DNA from: Allopusillimonas sp008369125
GTDB taxonomy: Bacteria > Pseudomonadota > Gammaproteobacteria > Burkholderiales > Burkholderiaceae_B
Reading direction: 5' to 3'
DNA length: 64,000 nt
Assembly (NCBI RefSeq): GCF_008369125.1
Contig: NZ_VOAY01000006.1
Coordinates: 124,001 to 188,000, forward strand
Below the pieces are notes generated by a model. The model saw only the letters and a list, made by a program, of their open reading frames with translations. It was not told where the DNA came from and did no database searches. Below, piece by piece: positions 52,831-60,714 of this stretch. The position numbers were made by a program, and so were the translations under genes. Every line of letters begins with the position of its first letter. Positions within the stretch are counted from its first letter, which is position 1.

Positions 52831-54333
52831 ATGGAATTTAGCACACAGACAACGGCTTCCTTGCATCAAATCAAGACAGCGGCCCTGGCAGTAGGCGTAT
52901 TTGCCGACGGCGAATTGAGCGCCGCGGCCGATATCATCGACCGGGCAGCCGGCGGCGCCCTGCGCGCCGTGCTGAAAACAGAATTTAAGGCCAAGCCTGA
53001 TACCCACCTGGTATTACGCAACCTTGAAGGCGTTATGGCAGTACGGGTTATTTTAATCGGTCTTGGCAAGAAAAACGCCTACAAGCCTGCTGCACATGTA
53101 AACGCCGAGTTTGCCTTTGCCCGATACTGCGCCGACGCGTCTCTTGCCGAGGGCGTTACAACACTGGCTTCCATAGAGTGTCCGGGCTCCAGCCTGCACG
53201 AACGCGCCCGAGCAGCGGCATCTGCCGCGCTTTCTGCCGTATACCGTTACACCGAAACATTTGGCAAACCGCAAGACCCAGCCCCCAAACTCAAAAAAAT
53301 CGCGCTGGCGGTTGCCCGTGCCGACGCTGCCGAAGCACAGAAAGGTTTGCGTGAAGGGCGGGCCATCGGTAATGGCATGAGCCTCACCCGACTGCTGGGC
53401 GACCTGCCGCCCAACGTCTGCACCCCCACCTATCTGGGCAATACCGCCAAAAAGCTTGCCCGCGAATTCAAAACGCTAAAGGCCGAGGTGCTCGACCAGA
53501 AACGCATTGAAGCACTCAAGATGGGTTCGTTCCTGTCTGTGGCTCGCGGCTCATACGAACCACCTGCCTTCATCGTGCTCACGCACACGCCGGCCGGCAT
53601 GACAGCCGCCCAGCGCAAAGACAAAGCACCCATCGTACTGGTTGGCAAGGGCATTACCTTTGACGCTGGCGGCATCTCCATCAAGCCCGCAGCCGCCATG
53701 GACGAAATGAAATACGACATGTGCGGGGCAGCAAGCGTACTGGGTACCATGCGCGCCATTGCCGAACTCGAGCTTGGTCGTGAGGTCATTGGCCTGATTG
53801 CAGCCTGCGAAAACCTGCCCAGCGGGCGCGCCAACAAGCCCGGCGATATCGTCACAAGTATGTCGGGGCAAACCATAGAAATCCTTAACACCGACGCCGA
53901 AGGCAGGCTGGTGCTGTGTGACGCCCTCACCTATGCCGAACGATTCAAACCCGCTGCCGTCATTGATATGGCTACGCTGACCGGTGCCTGCGTCATTGCC
54001 CTGGGACATGTCAACACCGGGCTGTTCAGCACAGACGATGCACTGGCCCAAAGCCTGCTCCAGGCGGGTCGCGAAACCAACGACCCGGCATGGCGCATGC
54101 CACTAGAAGATGCCTACCAGAAACAGCTGCAATCCAACTTTGCCGATATTGCCAATATAGGCGGACGCGATGCAGGGGCCGTCACCGCAGCATGTTTCTT
54201 GTCGCGCTTCACACAAAACTACGCCTGGGCTCACCTCGACATTGCGGGTACAGCCTGGAATAGTGGCAAGCAAAAAGGGGCAACGGGCCGCCCTGTTCCG
54301 TTACTGGTCAATTACCTGATCGCACAGGCCTGA
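52831..54333 (+). CDS. pepA: Leucyl aminopeptidase (cytosol aminopeptidase)
   Basis: M17 metallopeptidase, 500 aa, removing N-terminal residues from peptides; in E. coli PepA also binds DNA. Metal and catalytic residues appear in VGKGITFDAGGISIKPAAAMDEMKYDM (Lys, Asp) and the M17 signature NTDAEGRLVL. The N-terminal domain (about 1-170) is the usual variable macro-like part. holC follows after 76 bp, a widespread pepA-holC pairing. A perfect palindrome lies in that gap. Confidence 0.97.
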   Translation: MEFSTQTTASLHQIKTAALAVGVFADGELSAAADIIDRAAGGALRAVLKTEFKAKPDTHLVLRNLEGVMAVRVILIGLGKKNAYKPAAHVNAEFAFARYCADASLAEGVTTLASIECPGSSLHERARAAASAALSAVYRYTETFGKPQDPAPKLKKIALAVARADAAEAQKGLREGRAIGNGMSLTRLLGDLPPNVCTPTYLGNTAKKLAREFKTLKAEVLDQKRIEALKMGSFLSVARGSYEPPAFIVLTHTPAGMTAAQRKDKAPIVLVGKGITFDAGGISIKPAAAMDEMKYDMCGAASVLGTMRAIAELELGREVIGLIAACENLPSGRANKPGDIVTSMSGQTIEILNTDAEGRLVLCDALTYAERFKPAAVIDMATLTGACVIALGHVNTGLFSTDDALAQSLLQAGRETNDPAWRMPLEDAYQKQLQSNFADIANIGGRDAGAVTAACFLSRFTQNYAWAHLDIAGTAWNSGKQKGATGRPVPLLVNYLIAQA

Positions 54334-54371
54334 AACGACTAATGGCTCGAATCGTTTACGCTTACCCTCCT

Positions 54372-54395
54372 CGCCACGGCATGCATGCCGTGGCG
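54372..54395. other. Perfect 24-bp palindrome between pepA and holC
   Basis: Uninterrupted 12-bp arms: CGCCACGGCATG followed immediately by CATGCCGTGGCG. It ends 14 bp before the holC ATG, which has no clear ribosome site, and no T run follows. It may form an mRNA hairpin affecting holC translation or be a protein-binding site. Confidence 0.8.
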
Positions 54396-54409
54396 GGCGT
54401 TACGACATA

Positions 54410-54865
54410 ATGTCACGCATTGATTTCGCCTTTGGCGCAGCCGACAGGCTGCGCATGGCCTGTGAGGTAGCAGGCAAGCAGTATGCTGCAGGGCGCCTGC
54501 TGCTTGTCTATACCCAAGATGCAGCAAGGCTGGCCAAGTTTGACCGGCTGTTGTGGGGGTATAGTGCGACAGCGTTTGTTCCTCACGTCATGGCTGACGA
54601 CCCACTGGCTGTGCAAACCCCCATCCTGCTGGCCCAGGCCATTACTGACCAGGCTTTGCTCAACCGGCCCGGATGCTGGCTGCTTAATCTCGACCTGAAG
54701 ATTCCGCCGCACGTCGAGCAGTTTGAGCGCATACTAGAAATTGTTTCCAGCCACGACGAAGACAAGCGTGCAGCACGCGAACGTTGGCGACAATATCAGG
54801 ACGCTGGCCACGATCTGCATGCCCACGATGTGTCGAGTCGTGGCGCAGGAAAGACAAAACGTTGA
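54410..54865 (+). CDS. holC: DNA polymerase III chi subunit
   Basis: Clamp-loader accessory subunit linking the tau/gamma complex to SSB. 151 aa. The HolC pattern is visible: IDFAFGAADRLRMACEVAGKQYAAG, LLVYTQDAARLAKFDRLLWGYSATAFVPHV, and PILLAQAITDQALLNRPGCWLLNLD. The C-terminal basic tail (HDVSSRGAGKTKR) is probably disordered. No evident Shine-Dalgarno precedes ATG 54410; a strong palindrome sits just upstream. Likely co-transcribed with pepA. Confidence 0.94.
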   Translation: MSRIDFAFGAADRLRMACEVAGKQYAAGRLLLVYTQDAARLAKFDRLLWGYSATAFVPHVMADDPLAVQTPILLAQAITDQALLNRPGCWLLNLDLKIPPHVEQFERILEIVSSHDEDKRAARERWRQYQDAGHDLHAHDVSSRGAGKTKR

Positions 54866-54995
54866 CATGTCGGCACCCAAACACGGAACCTTACCAAGTG
54901 AAAACAGTCTTAATTAAGTGCTGCTTCTGCTTGCATGTTCAGCTATTTGTAAGTTAATCTCGCACCATAGTATTTATTACACAAGGGACATCTAA

Positions 54996-55697
54996 ATGGC
55001 CGACTTTCGTTCATCACCCTCTATTCAAAGCGGTTACGGTACCGTCACGCAAGAGGCCCGCAACCGTGTCATGCGCAATACCTACTGGCTGCTGGCCTTA
55101 TCACTGGTACCTACAGTACTGGGCGCCATGGTGGGGCTTTACAGTGGTATTAATCAGGTTATGGGCGCCAGCCCGGGTACCAGCACCATAGTTTTCCTTA
55201 TTGGCGCATTTGGCCTTATGTATCTCATCGAGCGCAACAAAAACAGCTCGCTGGGCGTTGCCTTGCTACTCGCCTTTACCTTCTTCATGGGCATCATGCT
55301 GTCGCGTCTGCTCGGGCATGTCATGGGCTTGGCCAATGGTTCGCAGCTCATCATGATGGCCTTCGGCGGCACAGCCATCGTATTTGGCGCCATGGCCAGC
55401 GTAGCCAGCACCAGCAAGCGTGACTTCTCCACCATGCACAAATTCTTGTTCATTGGGGTTGTCCTGCTTATTGTTGCCTCGCTCGCCAATATGTTCTTTC
55501 AAATGCCTGCGCTCATGATCACCATTTCGGTCATGGCTATCGGCATATTCTCAGCACTGCTGTTGGTTGACCTGCAACGCGTGATCAACGGTGGCGAAAC
55601 CAATTACGTCACCGCCACGTTGGCTGTATACCTCGACGTGTACAACATTTTTGCCAACCTGCTCATGCTGCTGGGTATTTTCGGCAACCGCGAATAA
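54996..55697 (+). CDS. Bax inhibitor-1/YccA family membrane protein
   Basis: 233 aa with seven hydrophobic segments. YccA-type proteins associate with and modulate the membrane protease FtsH in E. coli. The N-terminal cytoplasmic part (MADFRSSPSIQSGYGTVTQEARNRVMRNTYWLLALSL) and the conserved end VTATLAVYLDVYNIFANLLMLLGIFG are typical. A ribosome site AAGGGA precedes ATG 54996. It is a single-gene unit with hairpins downstream. Confidence 0.94.
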   Translation: MADFRSSPSIQSGYGTVTQEARNRVMRNTYWLLALSLVPTVLGAMVGLYSGINQVMGASPGTSTIVFLIGAFGLMYLIERNKNSSLGVALLLAFTFFMGIMLSRLLGHVMGLANGSQLIMMAFGGTAIVFGAMASVASTSKRDFSTMHKFLFIGVVLLIVASLANMFFQMPALMITISVMAIGIFSALLLVDLQRVINGGETNYVTATLAVYLDVYNIFANLLMLLGIFGNRE

Positions 55698-55808
55698 CAA
55701 CCGGTTAGCTTCCCAAACAGGCCGCTCCAGGCGGTCTGTTGTCGGCAAAATAAAGCAAAATACAGTGCTGAACAGCGTAGGCCCTCAAGCACTCACATAA
55801 TGCCTCAG

Positions 55809-55845
55809 CCCGAACGCGTCACACGACGTCTTCGGGTTTTTATTC
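55809..55845 (+). terminator. Rho-independent terminator after the YccA-like gene
   Basis: CCCGAA / TTCGGG outer stem with additional inner pairing, followed by TTTTTATT on the forward strand, 112 bp beyond the stop. Confidence 0.7.
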
Positions 55846-55944
55846 TATTTGCTTATTATGACTGGGCTCGCTCTGGCCACCCGCTCACCGTACGCTGTGT
55901 AGCGGTTCACCTGTTCATCGACGCTCCAACACACTGACGCTTCG

Positions 55945-55996
55945 AGGTATTGATGTATTGGAGTATTTAGGTATTGAGGATTGGGGTATTGAAAAG
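55945..55996. repeat. Degenerate GTATTGA-type short tandem repeats
   Basis: About six copies of an 8-9 bp unit related to GTATTGAGG (GGTATTGAT, GTATTGGAG, TATTTAG, GTATTGAGG, ATTGGG, GTATTGA) lie in the convergent gap. AT-richer than the surroundings. Confidence 0.6.
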
Positions 55997-56019
55997 TCAG
56001 TTTTAATGAGCCGAGGCCG

Positions 56020-57006
56020 TCACGAATTTTCTTGCTTATCGCTTACTGTGCTGGAAGCCCCAGTGGCTTCAACAGCATTTTTCATCGTACGCTCGGGGCA
56101 GGCTATGGGCTTTTTGCTTTGACTATCTTTTAGCCACTTGTACCCGCCTTCTCCCGCGATCAGCACCACGGCCAGCCATATGGGCATGTACGTAAACAAC
56201 GCAGCGGCTGGCACGGGCTCATTGAGCAGCAATACCGACACCCAGAACAGCATAATGGGCTCCACGTACCCCAGCATGCCAAACAACCCAAAGGGCAGCA
56301 GACGACCGGCAGAAAGATAGCCCGCCAGAGCCACTGAGCTGATCAAGCCCAACACGGGCACCAGCAAAAACAGCCTCGGGTAAACAAACAACTGCTCGAA
56401 GGCCGACATGCCATTTTCCGGCAGCATAAGCACCACCAGGGCAATCGGCATAAGAAACAGCATGTCAAACCACAGCAGACCCAGTGAGCTTTCGTGTAGC
56501 TCACGTCGCAGGATGAAGTAAGGGGGATAGCCCAACATAACGAGTGTGGTCACCCAGGAGAAGGCTCCTGTACGTCCTAACTCGTGTGCCACACCAACTA
56601 CAGCCAGCCAGACAGCCAGATTCTGCATCCTGCTCAGCCGCTCTTTGTAAACAACACGCCCTACCAGCACCATGGAGATAGGCAGCAGAAAATACCCCAT
56701 GGAGACGTCCAGTGCTCTCTGGTGTAAAGGCGCCCAGACAAACAGCCACAGTTGCACCCCCACCAACACTGCGCTGGCCAGCAACAATAACCACAGCCGT
56801 GGCTCACGCCGCAGACGCTGCACAATGGCATTAACCTGGCCCCACCCCCTGCCCCGCGTAATGATAAGCGCCAGAGCCGGCAAACCCAAAGCGATGCGCC
56901 ATGCAAAGACCTGAAGACCACTCATCGGGTGCAGCACTGTTGTATAAAAAAACAGCAGTGCAAACAGGCAGGAAGACATGACCGATAAGGCAACCCCGGT
57001 TCTCAT
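56020..57006 (-). CDS. RarD-like EamA-family transporter
   Basis: 328 aa, about ten membrane helices in two five-helix EamA repeats, plus a polar C-terminal tail of about 45 residues. The RarD-like segment is LLLASAVLVGVQLWLFVWAPLHQRALDVSMGYFLLPISMVLVGRVVYKERLS. RarD proteins are presumed small-molecule exporters; the substrate is unknown. The start ATG 57006 overlaps the stop of the PIN-domain gene by ATGA, so the two are translationally coupled and probably belong to the era-recO transcript. Confidence 0.9.
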   Translation of the reverse strand: MRTGVALSVMSSCLFALLFFYTTVLHPMSGLQVFAWRIALGLPALALIITRGRGWGQVNAIVQRLRREPRLWLLLLASAVLVGVQLWLFVWAPLHQRALDVSMGYFLLPISMVLVGRVVYKERLSRMQNLAVWLAVVGVAHELGRTGAFSWVTTLVMLGYPPYFILRRELHESSLGLLWFDMLFLMPIALVVLMLPENGMSAFEQLFVYPRLFLLVPVLGLISSVALAGYLSAGRLLPFGLFGMLGYVEPIMLFWVSVLLLNEPVPAAALFTYMPIWLAVVLIAGEGGYKWLKDSQSKKPIACPERTMKNAVEATGASSTVSDKQENS

Positions 57007-57575
57007 TGCACAGCCACACAGAGTTTGTTCAGACGGAACAGGCTCTCGCGCTTTAATATGCTTTGCAGTGGCTCAGGCCCACGTTCTGGCGTTACCAGAT
57101 AGCTGGGCGCTTCAACGAGCATCTCTGTAATCTCACGCGGATAGTCTGCATAGCAGCGCACCAGAAACTGGTCGGGGTCCATCAGGCCTAGGCCCAGGTG
57201 ATAAAGCTCACCACGATGGAAATCACGAATATTGCGAGTGACAATGGTAACCCTGGCGTGTTGCGATGAGGCCAGCGCCTTGCGGGCTGCTGCAATAACA
57301 TGCCAATCTTTGGGGTCACTACGTTCCAGCCCCTGCTTGTATTGGCTGACATCACCCAAGTTCGCCTGGGGAAACTGACACTGCAACGTCTGCCATTGCA
57401 CCGCAATCTCGTCAGCCGGAACCCCCCACAAGCGTGCCGTGTTTCGGCGCCATTCGTCACCAATCACTTCACTCCAGACGGGACGGAAACAACCGTGCGC
57501 CGCCAGTCGCAAAATACCCTGGCGCAACACATTCGAAATAAGTACACAGGTGTCGAGCACGACAAGCTCTGGCAT
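57003..57575 (-). CDS. PIN-domain ribonuclease-like protein without a visible antitoxin
   Basis: 190 aa from ATG 57575; the longer frame starts with TTG 57584 inside the end of recO. The PIN fold shows VVLDTCVLISNVLRQG (first Asp), the acidic WSEVIGDEWRRN, DPKDWHVIAAARKA and VTRNIRDF, so the metal-binding acidic residues appear intact. Some relatives (PIN_3, VapC50-like) are toxins, but I see no antitoxin gene. It begins 5 nt after recO and overlaps the rarD-like gene, implying co-expression with DNA-repair and ribosome-assembly genes. Confidence 0.85.
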   Translation of the reverse strand: MPELVVLDTCVLISNVLRQGILRLAAHGCFRPVWSEVIGDEWRRNTARLWGVPADEIAVQWQTLQCQFPQANLGDVSQYKQGLERSDPKDWHVIAAARKALASSQHARVTIVTRNIRDFHRGELYHLGLGLMDPDQFLVRCYADYPREITEMLVEAPSYLVTPERGPEPLQSILKRESLFRLNKLCVAVQ

Positions 57576-57580
57576 CGGTT

Positions 57581-58165
57581 TCAATATTTCTGCAACTCCA
57601 TCAAGACCTTACGTGTTTGCAGAGGACGTTGCAACAGGACATTGATCCGGTCGCGCAATGCACGACGTAATTCAGGTTCGTATGCCGGGTCGTCAAAGTC
57701 TGGTGGCGTTTCAGACGACCCATAGCCCGTTTCACTGAGCAGCACCCATTCAAAACGTCGCAAGGCACTGGCTGGCGACCGATTCTGACTTAAACGCTGC
57801 AAGGCAGCATCATAGGCTTCATAAAGCGTCGGATGGGCGTCTTCGCGTGCCAGCAAACGCAACAGCAGTTCGTTCATGTACCAGGCTGACATAAAGGCCC
57901 GGCCCCCCAGCGGATGAATGCCTGCACATTCGGCACGCGTAAGCGTTTTAACTTCGGAAGCACCGCTCCATGAAAGGCTTAGCGGCTGAAATGCTGACAG
58001 CACCGGACGGAGTGCGGAGTGCGGGCGCTTGGCGCCTTTGGCCACCAGCGCCACAATACCGTACTGATGGGTAAAGGTCTGGACAATTAACGAAGTCTCG
58101 CGCCACGGCGCCGCATGAAGCAGATAGCCTGGGGTATCGTGAACACGAAGTACCCGTCTACTCAT
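57581..58165 (-). CDS. recO: DNA repair protein RecO
   Basis: Recombination mediator of the RecFOR pathway that loads RecA on SSB-coated DNA. 194 aa from ATG 58165, shorter than E. coli RecO (about 240). The N-terminal OB-fold is clear (RVHDTPGYLLHAAPWRETSLIVQTFTHQYGIVALVAKGAKRPHSALRPVLSAFQPL) and the helical C-terminal part follows (SAWYMNELLLRLLAREDAHPTLYEAYD). The missing length is at the C-terminus. The start overlaps the era stop by 8 bp, so the two are coupled. A frame extends upstream to 58231 inside era but lacks family similarity. Confidence 0.94.
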   Translation of the reverse strand: MSRRVLRVHDTPGYLLHAAPWRETSLIVQTFTHQYGIVALVAKGAKRPHSALRPVLSAFQPLSLSWSGASEVKTLTRAECAGIHPLGGRAFMSAWYMNELLLRLLAREDAHPTLYEAYDAALQRLSQNRSPASALRRFEWVLLSETGYGSSETPPDFDDPAYEPELRRALRDRINVLLQRPLQTRKVLMELQKY

Positions 58166-59045
58166 ATCCCAGTTCGCGCAAGGTACTCTCGCGATCTGAC
58201 CAGCCCTTGCGAACCTTAATATACACATCAAGAAAGACGGGTTTTTCGAGCAGCTTGACCATATCTTGCCGGGCCTCAGTGGCGATGCGCTTCATGTGTA
58301 CACCGCCCGTTCCCAGCAAAATAGGTTTGTGTGTTTCGCGCTCGACCACGATGCATGCCGACACCCGCGCCCCTTCGTCGTTTTCTTCCCATTGCTCGAT
58401 AACAACCGTGCAACCATATGGCAGTTCATCGCCAACAAGACGGAAGATTTTCTCGCGCAGCATTTCGGCCACGATAAAGCGCATAGGCCGATCAGTAAGG
58501 GTATCGGCCTCAAACATGGGCTCGCCTACGGGCAGCCTTGCTGCTATCTCTGTAAGCAGGTTTTCGAGCTGGACACCGCGCAAGGCGCTCACCGGCACGA
58601 CGGCTGCATACGGATACTGCGACATAATTTTACCCGTGTAGGCGAACAAATCATTTTTGCTCTTGAGCGCATCTACCTTATTAATCACCAGTATGGTTTT
58701 TTCTGGCGCGGGCAGCAATGGCAGTATTTGCGCGTCACTCGACGACCATTTGCCTGCCTCAACCACATGAACCACCACATCGACGTCAGTAAGCGCCTGA
58801 GTAACCACGCGGTTCATCATGCGATTCATTGCCCCGCCATGGCGGGTCTGAAAGCCGGGCGTGTCAACAAACACGAACTGCTCCTGCTCACGTGTAAGGA
58901 CACCATGAATGCGATGGCGGGTTGTCTGAGCCTTGCGAGACACAATGGATATTTTTGACCCGATCAGGGCGTTGACCAGCGTCGACTTGCCGACATTGGG
59001 GCGTCCGATCACCGCCACAAAACCACAATGAAAGGTATCGGTCAT
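58158..59045 (-). CDS. era: GTPase Era
   Basis: Essential GTPase for 30S ribosome maturation, binding the 3' end of 16S rRNA. 295 aa. G-domain motifs: GRPNVGKST (G1), DTPGFQ (G3), NKVD (G4), and VSALRG (G5). The C-terminal KH domain (about 205-285) has GTGGVHMKRIATEARQDM. The start overlaps the rnc stop in an ATGA overlap, the classic rnc-era coupling. Confidence 0.98.
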   Translation of the reverse strand: MTDTFHCGFVAVIGRPNVGKSTLVNALIGSKISIVSRKAQTTRHRIHGVLTREQEQFVFVDTPGFQTRHGGAMNRMMNRVVTQALTDVDVVVHVVEAGKWSSSDAQILPLLPAPEKTILVINKVDALKSKNDLFAYTGKIMSQYPYAAVVPVSALRGVQLENLLTEIAARLPVGEPMFEADTLTDRPMRFIVAEMLREKIFRLVGDELPYGCTVVIEQWEENDEGARVSACIVVERETHKPILLGTGGVHMKRIATEARQDMVKLLEKPVFLDVYIKVRKGWSDRESTLRELGYE

Positions 59046-59800
59046 TTGTTCTCCTGGGCTACCGCTACGGGCAGCGATAACTGCTTTACCTTGCGGGAAC
59101 GGGCGGCGCTGCGCCCTTTTAAAGGCGCTAGCGCCTTGATGGCCACAATGGCCTGCTCAGCCGCAGACTGCTCAGCGGCCCGGCGGCTGGTTCCTCCGGC
59201 CGTTACTTTAATTTCAAGCTTGGGCACCTGACACTCTACCTCGAACGTTTGGTTGTGCGCGGCACCGTGAGTGCCAATAACCGTGTAAAGCGGCAGATCA
59301 AGCTTGCGGGCCTGAAGCAGTTCTTGCAACAAGGTTTTTGGATCTTTGCCAAGGGACTTGGCGTCTACATGCTCGAGTACGAAGTCATACTGGTGCTCGA
59401 TAACTCGCTGAGCCATTTCAAAGCCCCCATCGAGAAACACAGCACCAAAAATGGCTTCAACAGCATCAGCCAGTATGGATGGCCTGCGGAAACCACCGCT
59501 TTTGAGCTCACCCTCACCGAGATGCAAATACTGTGACAACGAAAGATGAGCAGCAATATCGGCCAGCGCAGACTGCTTTACCAGATTGGCCCGCAGACGC
59601 GACAGATCGCCCTCGGCCAGTTTGGGAAAACGTTTGAAAAGCAGCGCAGCAACGATGAAATTGACGACCGAATCACCCAGAAACTCGAGCCGTTCGTTGT
59701 GGCGTGCGCTATGGCTTCTGTGCGTTAAGGCTTGCTCAAGCAGTTTTATATCGCTGAAGGTATAGCCCAACGCCGCCTGGAGAGGTTCAGTACCGGGCAT
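59042..59800 (-). CDS. rnc: Ribonuclease III
   Basis: Double-strand-specific RNase processing rRNA and mRNAs, 252 aa. The catalytic signature is RLEFLGDSVVNF (about 38-49), with the second acidic site in EAIFGAVFLDGG. The dsRNA-binding domain follows (about 155-225, LLQELLQARKLDLPLYTVIGTHGAAHNQTFEVE). A basic tail of about 25 residues ends the protein. The start A overlaps the lepB stop (TAATG). Confidence 0.97.
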   Translation of the reverse strand: MPGTEPLQAALGYTFSDIKLLEQALTHRSHSARHNERLEFLGDSVVNFIVAALLFKRFPKLAEGDLSRLRANLVKQSALADIAAHLSLSQYLHLGEGELKSGGFRRPSILADAVEAIFGAVFLDGGFEMAQRVIEHQYDFVLEHVDAKSLGKDPKTLLQELLQARKLDLPLYTVIGTHGAAHNQTFEVECQVPKLEIKVTAGGTSRRAAEQSAAEQAIVAIKALAPLKGRSAARSRKVKQLSLPVAVAQENK

Positions 59801-60687
59801 TAATGAAAACCACCTATGCGACTGGGCTCACTGAAGTTCATCCAGATAAAAAATGCACGACCCACAAGGTTTTTATCTGGCACAAAGCCCCAGTATCGAC
59901 TGTCAAGGCTATTATCGCGATTGTCGCCCATCATGAAATAGTGCCCTGCCGGCACAGTACACCGTACCCCGTCATTGAGGTACTCACAGTTTTCACGGTA
60001 GGGGTAATTGGAAATGGCCATAAAGTCTTGAGGCGCCCGTTTGTTCAGCAAAATGCGATGCGAAGTCTTGCCCAACTGTTCGGTGTAACGGCCTACATAA
60101 GCAGAACGATCAGGCTCAAAAAAGTCACCATCACGCAAGTGCTGAATTTCTTGCCCGTTAATGGACAGCACCTTGTTTTTATACTGTACAACATCGCCCG
60201 GCAGGCCAACCACGCGCTTGATGTAATCAATACTTGGGTCAACCGGGTACCTGAATACGACCACATCACCGCGTTCTGGTGTGCCCAGATTGACAATTTT
60301 CTGATCGATAATAGGCAGGCGCACGCCATACTGAAATTTATTGACCAATATAAGGTCGCCGTCTTTCAGTGTGGGCAGCATCGAACCCGAGGGTATGCGA
60401 AACGGCTCCACGATGAACGAGCGCAGCACGAACACAAATAGAATGACCGGAAAAAAACTTACACAGTATTCGATCCACCAAGGTGCCCTATTTGCATTGT
60501 CATAGGCTTCCTGGCGCACCCGCGAGGCTTCGGCCTCATTAAGCCCCTGCACGGCGGGTGCCGTTGCCGCCATGGCGGCAACACCCTTTGCGCGACGCCG
60601 CTTACGCAGCCAGAAGAAATCCAGAAACCAAACCACGCCGGTAAGTACCAGCAGAAAAAAAAGAATGAGGGCGAAATCCCAGCTCAT
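59800..60687 (-). CDS. lepB: Signal peptidase I
   Basis: Inner-membrane serine/lysine protease that removes signal peptides from exported proteins. 295 aa. Two N-terminal membrane segments (about 5-27 and 75-95). The nucleophile is in PSGSMLPTL; the general-base Lys is in YIKRVVGLPGD; box E is MGDNRDNSLDSRYWGF. It lies 27 bp after lepA, as in many proteobacteria. Confidence 0.97.
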   Translation of the reverse strand: MSWDFALILFFLLVLTGVVWFLDFFWLRKRRRAKGVAAMAATAPAVQGLNEAEASRVRQEAYDNANRAPWWIEYCVSFFPVILFVFVLRSFIVEPFRIPSGSMLPTLKDGDLILVNKFQYGVRLPIIDQKIVNLGTPERGDVVVFRYPVDPSIDYIKRVVGLPGDVVQYKNKVLSINGQEIQHLRDGDFFEPDRSAYVGRYTEQLGKTSHRILLNKRAPQDFMAISNYPYRENCEYLNDGVRCTVPAGHYFMMGDNRDNSLDSRYWGFVPDKNLVGRAFFIWMNFSEPSRIGGFH

Positions 60688-60714
60688 ACCAGCAGCACCT
60701 TGTTGTTGTCCAAG

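Larger units (their letters stand above)
55698..56019. other. Intergenic region between convergent yccA-like and rarD genes
   Basis: 322 bp. It contains a hairpin CAGGCCGC / GGCGGTCTG near 55719-55739, the terminator at 55809-55845, and a run of short degenerate repeats at 55945-55996. I see no gene. Confidence 0.6.
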
